Source: Panulirus ornatus
Lineage: Eukaryota > Arthropoda > Malacostraca > Decapoda > Palinuridae
Assembly (NCBI RefSeq): GCF_036320965.1
Contig: NC_092249.1
Location: 4,928,614-4,992,613, forward strand
DNA length: 64,000 bases
Reading direction: 5' to 3'
Part shown: piece after piece, positions 61,101-64,000 of the stretch
Layout of the letters: each line of letters opens with the position of its first letter
Numbering within the stretch: the first letter of the stretch is position 1
Translations under genes and position numbers: made by a program
Notes under the pieces: model-generated
Told to the model about the DNA's origin: nothing
The model's input: only the letters and a program-made list of their open reading frames with translations
Database searches by the model: none

Positions 61101-61779
61101 CAACGTGAGAGACATATCAGATTTAGAGGGAAGATATGTATAATGATATGTACATAGGTGGGTGGATTGTGTGCTCTTGGACAACCAAAAACCTCTTACA
61201 GGCAAGCATTAATAGGGAGAACACAGTGAATGAATTGAAAGATAGGTAAAAAGAAAGTTACTTAAAAGGAAAGAAACAAAACTTCTCATCATAGATTGAT
61301 TCTCAAATTAGTTTAGAGTTGTTAATAGCCTCCTGGAGGTTTTAGTCATGGTTCCAGTGCTGCTCATGCTCTATGTGAAACTTTCCAGAAAGACTGCGAT
61401 TATACATGAATGTGTTTGAATGCTGATGAAACGTAAGGGAGAATTTAGTAGTCTTGTGTCATGAAAACATTCAAAGAAACCTAGACATGCTCATGCTTTG
61501 GTCAGATGGTGTCAAGTATTGTTTTATGAAAATGTGATGGGGATTTTTTAAATACTTTATTGATGTCTGTTGCCACTAATATTATGCTGGTGTGAGGTTG
61601 TGGTTGGTTGAAGGCATCTAGGTTAAGTTATGTAAAGTCTGTGAGTAATGTGGTAGTGCCATGATCATTGTACCTCTTAGTCAATTTTTATTTTTTCCAG
61701 GATTCTATGTTAGTACTGAAAGATGAATTAAAGAACAAGATCCCAGAAAACATCACCAAGGCAGAAATTGAAGCTATGG
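40115..61779 (+). CDS. Secreted helix-rich protein, possibly mesothelin/stereocilin-like, nine exons (3' end beyond window)
   Basis: Nine plus-strand exons with AG/GT borders and matching phases form one frame of about 380 codons: 40115-40168, 40875-40992, 42580 or 42592-42715, 46443-46601, 51023-51171, 53897-54125, 56776-56868, 59328-59471 and 61701-61779. The protein starts at ATG 40123 with a signal peptide (MKERQLVLMVIFVVA). It then runs as amphipathic helical segments. Several carry a spaced pattern W...n..DLG.(l/i)a..L, for example RWSATNIADLGPIAMRL and SWNTANLTDIGGLANLM. That pattern recalls the superhelical repeats of mesothelin, stereocilin and otoancorin, which are extracellular. 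Identity is low and no catalytic motif is visible, so the family is tentative. The last exon either splices on (G/gtgtgt) or ends at TAG 61785. Continuation is favoured because relatives are longer. Confidence 0.65.
40205..40685. repeat. Imperfect 33-40 bp tandem repeat in the first coding intron
   Basis: About 12 units carry 'agttaagatcacactaacagc.atacttaaaag' with many substitutions. The words 'taacagc' and 'cttaaaag' recur, but units differ in length, so the array is old. Confidence 0.85.
40875..40992 (+). CDS. Helical protein exon 2
   Basis: The acceptor is ctctcattcag and the donor is CT/gtgagt. Joined to the previous exon by one carried base, it reads VAPSVEGNFLADGWASLSSQ then AKDAFQNVGESFKSTQHY. 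It contains the likely signal-peptide cleavage region and the first mature residues. Confidence 0.7.
41600..41900. repeat. Diverged copies of the GTCGTACC..GCTCAAGG motif
   Basis: Variants such as 'acaacccttgagcataacgg', 'tactcaaggatcgtaccatcatgttcaaggatc' and 'gtgttcagagattgtaatgtcgtgttcagggg' occur here. They belong to the same family as the arrays at 34140-37205 but are older and degenerate. Confidence 0.6.
42580..42715 (+). CDS. Helical protein exon 3
   Basis: It reads KFKELSEKVKEWLNQKSFKT then ADELLRDIPEDGWKEIE, ending at GAG/gtataa. Two acceptors are in frame with each other: aactctcag (exon from 42580) and ccccaag (exon from 42592). The first has the better AG context. Confidence 0.7.
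43690..43960 (-). mobile_element. Decayed jockey-like LINE RT fragment
   Basis: The minus strand encodes YADDLTIA at 43767-43790. This is the RT motif C of jockey/X-element-type LINEs. Upstream sense sequence resembles a decayed '..LSPTLFNLFLHDL..' motif. Frames are broken, so this is an old insertion. Confidence 0.55.
44040..44222 (+). mobile_element. LINE 5' region shared with the short interspersed repeat
   Basis: 'atagggaagaaagaatacttccc', 'catgtcatagaaggcaactaaagggg' and 'ccttgaaggctcag' match the first three quarters of the short repeat at 4317 and 48152. Here the sequence runs directly into the LINE endonuclease region instead of the short repeat's tail. That suggests it is the LINE 5' leader. 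Confidence 0.6.
44225..46003 (+). mobile_element. Decayed LINE with endonuclease and partial RT, 3'-truncated
   Basis: The broken frames give an AP-type endonuclease (LDVLAVSETKLKGKGE; WVIIGAYAPGHEKKDHER; VIVMGDLNAKV; GNTWFKKRDIHKYMYVSRRD). A linker and RT fingers follow (EVPEDWQNACIVPLYKGKGD; YRGISLLSIPGKLYVRLLIE; DQVFASKNVCEKYLEKQMGL). Similarity stops at YVAF, just before the catalytic Asp of motif A, at about 45995. Several stops and frameshifts are present. The copy lies in an intron of the helical protein gene and is the same family as the minus-strand copy at 18961-20258. Confidence 0.85.
46443..46601 (+). CDS. Helical protein exon 4
   Basis: The exon has 53 codons, phase 0 at both ends, between gtcctttacag and gtgagt. 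It reads PALLMTANKSEIAKLIEIGE, GKIPERFLDELERLLIMRLS and DEEAINIAQAAEK. This is an all-helical segment with no cysteines. Confidence 0.78.
46602..47730. other. Intron without recognised element
   Basis: AT-rich sequence with no clear transposon or exon. Confidence 0.5.
47735..48140 (+). mobile_element. Ancient LINE RT C-terminal relic
   Basis: Conceptual plus-strand frames resemble the post-catalytic RT region (VNASKSKFLVDRDA; FKSLGVMINRDVNEK; LCDGMLLPFLVHDVK). These parallel VNVNKSKVI, FRYLGVDL and MFEGIVVPTMLYGCEAW in the intact copy. Stops and frameshifts interrupt the relic. Confidence 0.5.
48152..48372 (+). mobile_element. LINE-derived short interspersed repeat, near-complete copy
   Basis: It runs from 'atggggagaaaaatacttcccac' through 'gtcgtaaaaggtgactaaaa', 'ccaagagaaggaacagagaagggggcc' and 'aggctcagtcctctgttcttaatgctacttcgctaatgtgggaaat' to 'atgtatgaaa'. 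Orientation is as in the LINE. It is flanked here by AT-rich sequence, not a long (AT)n run. Confidence 0.8.
50580..50785 (-). mobile_element. LINE 3'-terminal fragment
   Basis: This is the reverse complement of the LINE 3' end at 55480-55672. It shares 'gctttgttgctgtctcccgcattagcgaggtagcgcaaggaaacag', 'gaatggcccaaccca' and the following CA/TA-rich tail. It is a short 5'-truncated insertion in an intron. Confidence 0.8.
51023..51171 (+). CDS. Helical protein exon 5
   Basis: The acceptor is ttttgtgttggcag and the donor is AT/gtaagt. It reads LTQSDVVTLMTRLGKPDRWS, ATNIADLGPIAMRLPICLDK and IENKTALMK. The W...I.DLG.IA..L segment is the best mesothelin/stereocilin-like signature in the gene. Confidence 0.78.
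51240..51335. repeat. Three-copy 32-bp tandem repeat
   Basis: 'gtgtttgtgattgtatgaaaaagtaattag' occurs three times with minor changes, just downstream of exon 5. Confidence 0.85.
51336..53896. other. Intron, with a probable old LINE relic at 52355-52600
   Basis: Plus-strand reading near 52490-52580 (KYCSVRNVYENNLHLNADQ) faintly parallels the RT region after motif C (EFGKVCERRKLRVNVNKSK). The call is weak. No exon was found in the remainder. Confidence 0.3.
53897..54125 (+). CDS. Helical protein exon 6
   Basis: The acceptor is cccctcatacag and the donor is AAG/gtaatt. It reads KQIIKDCQKPKPLPSCPEES, DLQEANRAVYRKTHGAISSW, NTANLTDIGGLANLMDDVIN and NVGDEFVRDAKNDIIK. It has two cysteines and a second W.(T/S)..(L/I).D(L/I)G unit like exon 5. 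Confidence 0.8.
54405..55672 (+). mobile_element. 5'-truncated LINE with intact RT C-terminus and complete 3' end
   Basis: An uninterrupted frame of 268 codons (54410-55216) starts just before motif C. It reads ASQLLFADDTALVADSCEKL, RRKLRVNVNKSKVIRYSRVE, CFRYLGVDLAADGTMEAEVN, VVPTMLYGCEAWAMDRVVRR and TRRSGRPNWRWKDGVKKILS, ending in DVVYRG. A 3' UTR of about 450 bp follows, with 'gcgctacctcgcaaacacgggagacagcgacaaagc', and ends in an AATA-type tail. The open frame and standard 5' truncation indicate a much younger insertion than the other LINE copies here. It lies in an intron, same strand as the gene. Confidence 0.9.
55975..56190 (+). mobile_element. Decayed LINE 3' fragment
   Basis: 'ggatggaatgaagaagattttgagtgatcagggcctgaacatgcaagagggtgaaagg' matches the 3' coding end of the intact LINE about 850 bp upstream. 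It continues into a degenerate 3' UTR (ttcctggcaataccttgctaatgc). Confidence 0.75.
56776..56868 (+). CDS. Helical protein exon 7
   Basis: The exon has 31 codons, phase 0 at both ends, between catcttcctacag and gtaagt. It reads LTFGKEESSTANAWKKMLCR then AEGCHSMGKNE. Two cysteines five residues apart (C-R-A-E-G-C) may form a disulfide. Confidence 0.75.
56985..57085 (+). mobile_element. Short LINE RT C-terminal fragment
   Basis: 'gaggatttatgtgtcagaagtggaggggacgaggaaataggggagaccaaattggaggtgg' matches the intact LINE at about 55040-55110. Confidence 0.7.
57086..58600. other. Intron without recognised element
   Basis: AT-rich sequence with no exon recognised. A minus-strand frame near 58340-58440 reads DLYEILAKYSNIPEVAKLSG, which looks protein-like. 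It has no splice context or known relative, so it is left unassigned. Confidence 0.4.
58601..58879. repeat. Two-copy direct repeat, 136-bp spacing
   Basis: 'ataaatcatggatgagatagatgtatgcagtaag' through 'ggaaaaacttagtgtat' occurs at 58601 and again at 58737 with only a few differences. Confidence 0.9.
59328..59471 (+). CDS. Helical protein exon 8
   Basis: The exon has 48 codons, phase 0 at both ends. The acceptor ctatgcttcaag is weak, and the donor AAG/gtaagc is good. It reads AKTWYDGLGNLKKYVMPSDL, SAAALEDASLKSELIANAKD and MSDNIKAK. The W.D.LGNL start repeats the W..L..LG pattern of exons 5 and 6. Confidence 0.72.
60290..61545 (+). mobile_element. Very decayed CR1/jockey-type LINE RT, split by a later insertion
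   Basis: Fragments match RT landmarks in order: 'aaaatatgcctgcttttaagaaaggagataggg' near 60500 resembles the '..VTPIFKKGDR..' segment. Near 61340-61530, 'ccagtgctgctcatgctctatgtg' and 'aacctagacatgctcatgctttggtcagatgg' parallel '..GPLLFLIYIND..' and '..NLDMLMLWSDG..'. The later LINE 3' fragment at 60595-61045 interrupts it. Frames are broken throughout. Confidence 0.45.
60595..61045 (-). mobile_element. LINE 3' UTR fragment
   Basis: This is the reverse complement of the intact LINE 3' UTR: 'cgtttcctgcgtcagcgaggtagcaccaggaaacagatga', the TA/CA-rich tail, 'ggcaaggcagtgccaggaaaacagacaagaaaggcc', 'agctccctatccacatccaggc' and 'tttccatggtttactgcaga'. It was inserted into the older LINE relic. Confidence 0.8.
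61701..61779 (+). CDS. Helical protein exon 9 (last in window)
   Basis: The acceptor is tattttttccag. It reads DSMLVLKDELKNKIPENITK then AEIEAM. Either it splices at G/gtgtgt after 61779, or translation ends two codons later at TAG 61785-61787. Confidence 0.68.
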
Positions 61780-62334
61780 GTGTGTAGCCACTTCTTCTTG
61801 TTTACCTTATGATGGTCTCTGAGTGTAAGTTGGAATGTAAAAGACTCAGGAATAATGAATGGCTTCTTATATGTGAGCCTTGCATAGTAGATACAGTAAC
61901 AATGGTGTCTTTTGTATGAACCTAGCACATATATGAGGGAATAGATTGAGAACTTGTTTTTGTCATGCAAGTCTGTCATTTCTTGCATTAGCAAGGTAGC
62001 ACTAGGAGCATCATAATGGCCTCATTCACTCACATCTACTCTCGCTGTCATGAGAAACTTGTTTATGGTTAAAAAAGATAGGAGTGATTTGGTGAGTTAG
62101 TGTTACTTTCATAACCTCAAGTTTACATATTTATAAAGCTGATGGATATCAGGTATCCAAAAACATCTACCTGTCACTCCCAGATATCTGTTGCTGACCA
62201 ACTGGTTATTGTGGTGGCAGGTGTATAATAGAAGCATGGGTTGAGTTCATTTTGAGTTAACTAGAGCTTATTGTTGGCATGTAATTACCAATTTGTACGG
62301 TATTTGGAGGGAGTTTTACACCCATAGAGCCTTC

Positions 62335-62455
62335 AAACATATCCACATCTGCTCTCCGAAATGACATTCTCTCCTTCCACAGATTTTTCATCGCTCCCAG
62401 AACCTTCGCCCCCTCCTCAACCCTGTGACTCACTTCCACTTCCATCTGCAGTTAC
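62335..62455 (-). mobile_element. Short LINE RT fragment
   Basis: The minus strand reads MEVEVSHRVEEGAKVLGAMK then NLWKERMSFRRADVDMFEGS. It matches MEAEVNHRVGEGAKILGALK onward in the intact copy at 54690. Confidence 0.8.
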
Positions 62456-63237
62456 ATTTGCTACTATCGGACAATGCCTTTAATTTATGTGTGCTTTTGC
62501 ATTAACATCGTCTTCATTTATTTTATTCTATTCAGTTGCCCCTCTTATCCCATAAAAGTACTTCTTTACATTTTTTTTAATGTTTCTTGCATAATTTCAT
62601 GCTAAGTTTTCTAGCTGTCCTACTCCTGCCTCCTTCGAAGGGTTGTTTACCATTTATGACATCAGTCTGAATTAAAATCTTAAAGATTGTGATCATGTCA
62701 TCCCTTACTCTTGTTCTCCAATGTGGGCATATTTTAGGCTTGTGACCTTTCCCTGTGACTTGGTTCTTTAATCATGTTGTTCTTGCCCTTCTCTGGACTT
62801 TCTCTATTTGCTCTTTGTACTAATTTAGGTATAGGGAAGGAGTTTGGAGTTTGCCAAAGTGGACTGTGATTTATTATGAGAGGTTACTTTCATAGTTATG
62901 TTTGGAGTAGGTGGATGGATTAGGTTTTAAGATGATTGTGGATGTGATAATACTTTTTCTTTCTGTAGGAGAGGTGTTGTCATGGATGTAGAAGTAGAAA
63001 TTTGAGGTAAAAAAGTTTTGTTTTCATATGATTGAGTTAGTTACACATGAAATGGTAGGATTAACATGTTAGGTATGATGTTGGGCCGGGGCTCTGAACA
63101 GGGTGTCCTTCATGTCTTAGGGGTCTTTTTTGGGAATTTTTCTTTTTTCCATTGTGTAATTGTTTGATATTGATGGATTTGTCAATGCAGATAGTTAAGT
63201 TTGTGGATGATTCACTAATCAAATTTCAGAGCTTAGT

Positions 63238-63445
63238 AGGAAAGGTCTGTGGGGCCTGGATATGGATAGGGAGCTGTGGTTTTGGTGCATTACACATGAC
63301 AGTTGGAGACCAAGTGTGAACGAATGTGGCCTTTTTTATCTGTTTTCCTGGCCCTACCTTGTTAACACGGGGTGGCGATGCTATTTCCTGTGGGGCAGGG
63401 TGGTACCAGGAATGGATGAAGGCAAGGAAGGATGAATATATACAT
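63238..63445 (+). mobile_element. LINE 3' UTR fragment
   Basis: 'gtctgtggggcctggatatggatagggagctgtggtttt' through 'ggtggcgatg', 'accaggaatggatgaaggcaagg' matches the intact LINE 3' UTR at 55270-55460. It leads directly into a Penelope fragment. Confidence 0.82.
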
Positions 63446-63449
63446 GTGT

Positions 63450-63622
63450 ATATTCCTATGAGTCCACATGGAAAATGAAACACGATAAGTTCCCAAGTGC
63501 ATTTTCATGTAATAATCACATCATCAGGGGAGGCACAAGAGAGAAATATAACAGTCAGTTGATATACATCGAAGAGACAAAGCTAGGACGCCATTTGGTA
63601 AACATGTGGTTGTCTTGGACAG
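63450..63622 (-). mobile_element. Penelope-like element 3'-end fragment
   Basis: About 170 bp nearly identical to the left Penelope arm at 20385-20545: 'gagtccacatggaaaatgaaacacg', 'gttcccaagtgcattttcatgtaataatcacatcatcagggg', 'cagttgatatacatcgaagagacaaagctagga'. Only the 3' untranslated end is present. Confidence 0.88.
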
Positions 63623-64000
63623 GTATATATATATATGCTTTGAGGGTGTCATACATGTGTTGGGTATGATGCCAAGAGTGGTTAGATGTTTGAGTGAATA
63701 GTGAGATTAGTGAGTGTTCCTCAGATTCTACTTTCTATGGTGTGAGGAAAGTCATGGATGATATTTGATGATATCCTGCAATTTTTTTTTCTCAGTGTTC
63801 TACAGATTGGATGGATTATTGAAGTTTCTTTATTGCATGTGGAAATTTTTATACTGACCACTGTCTATCATCAACTTTTTATCCCCTTTTTCTATGGTAC
63901 CAGCTCCATACCATTTTTCATTTCCTTCACCTATTGCCATCTTTATCAACAAAGCCTTTTCTTGATCTTTCAAAGATATACTTTCTTCAATTTCTCCTTT

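Larger units (their letters stand above)
61788..64000. other. Intron or 3' flank with repeat fragments
   Basis: No further exon with a compatible phase was found. The segment 61975-62035 carries a fragment like 'gcattagcaaggtagcactaggagcatcataatggcc' of the LINE 3' family. The remainder is AT-rich. Confidence 0.45.

Noticed and set aside
62968..63006. Possible further exon after tttctttctgtag
   Set aside because: The phase required after 61779 gives an immediate in-frame stop, and the open part is very short.

Overview
The window is animal nuclear DNA, most likely from a decapod crustacean. Coding sequence sits in short exons with consensus GT-AG junctions and long introns. Long AT, GT/CA and CT/GA microsatellites are very abundant, and there are many decayed LINE, Penelope-like and gypsy remnants. 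The best-supported gene is a divergent ionotropic receptor (IR) of the kind expanded in decapods. The taxon is inferred from that receptor family and the repeat style; no species can be named.

Layout. (1) 1-2512: AT-rich sequence with no recognised gene. (2) 2513-12779, plus strand: a nearly complete IR gene in ten recognisable exons. Its 4.3-kb intron holds a decayed antisense Ty3/gypsy pol remnant. Exon 3 carries a one-base frameshift, so the gene is either a pseudogene or affected by a sequence error. A likely poly(A) signal lies at 13493. (3) 14330-17700, minus strand: a decayed, apparently intronless protein-coding unit built around about 41 copies of a 42-bp (14-codon) repeat. It has in-frame stops and frameshifts and its family is unknown. 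(4) 17760-21790: a composite block made of a GTAAGT-rich minisatellite with a 139-bp higher-order period, a minus-strand LINE reverse-transcriptase fragment, an (AT)n tract, a Penelope-like GIY-YIG fragment flanked by inverted arms of about 410 bp, and another (AT)n tract. (5) 21800-40100: mostly simple repeats and minisatellites. It includes a striking 3-kb field at 34140-37205 built from a GTCGTACCGTCGTGCTCAAGG-like motif in both orientations. A GC-rich, ATG-free segment at 27566-27859 has a perfect Inr-DPE pair and a splice donor, and may be a promoter plus noncoding first exon. (6) 40115-61779, plus strand: a second gene in nine coding exons. It encodes a secreted, helix-rich protein with some resemblance to the mesothelin/stereocilin/otoancorin superfamily, and it probably continues past the window. 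Its introns are full of LINE fragments. One has an endonuclease and partial RT; another has an intact 268-codon RT C-terminus with its 3' end.

The two host genes show no functional link. No tRNA, rRNA, CRISPR array or prokaryotic-type operon was seen. All exon calls are manual, based on splice consensus, reading-frame phase and remembered family patterns; no database search was run.
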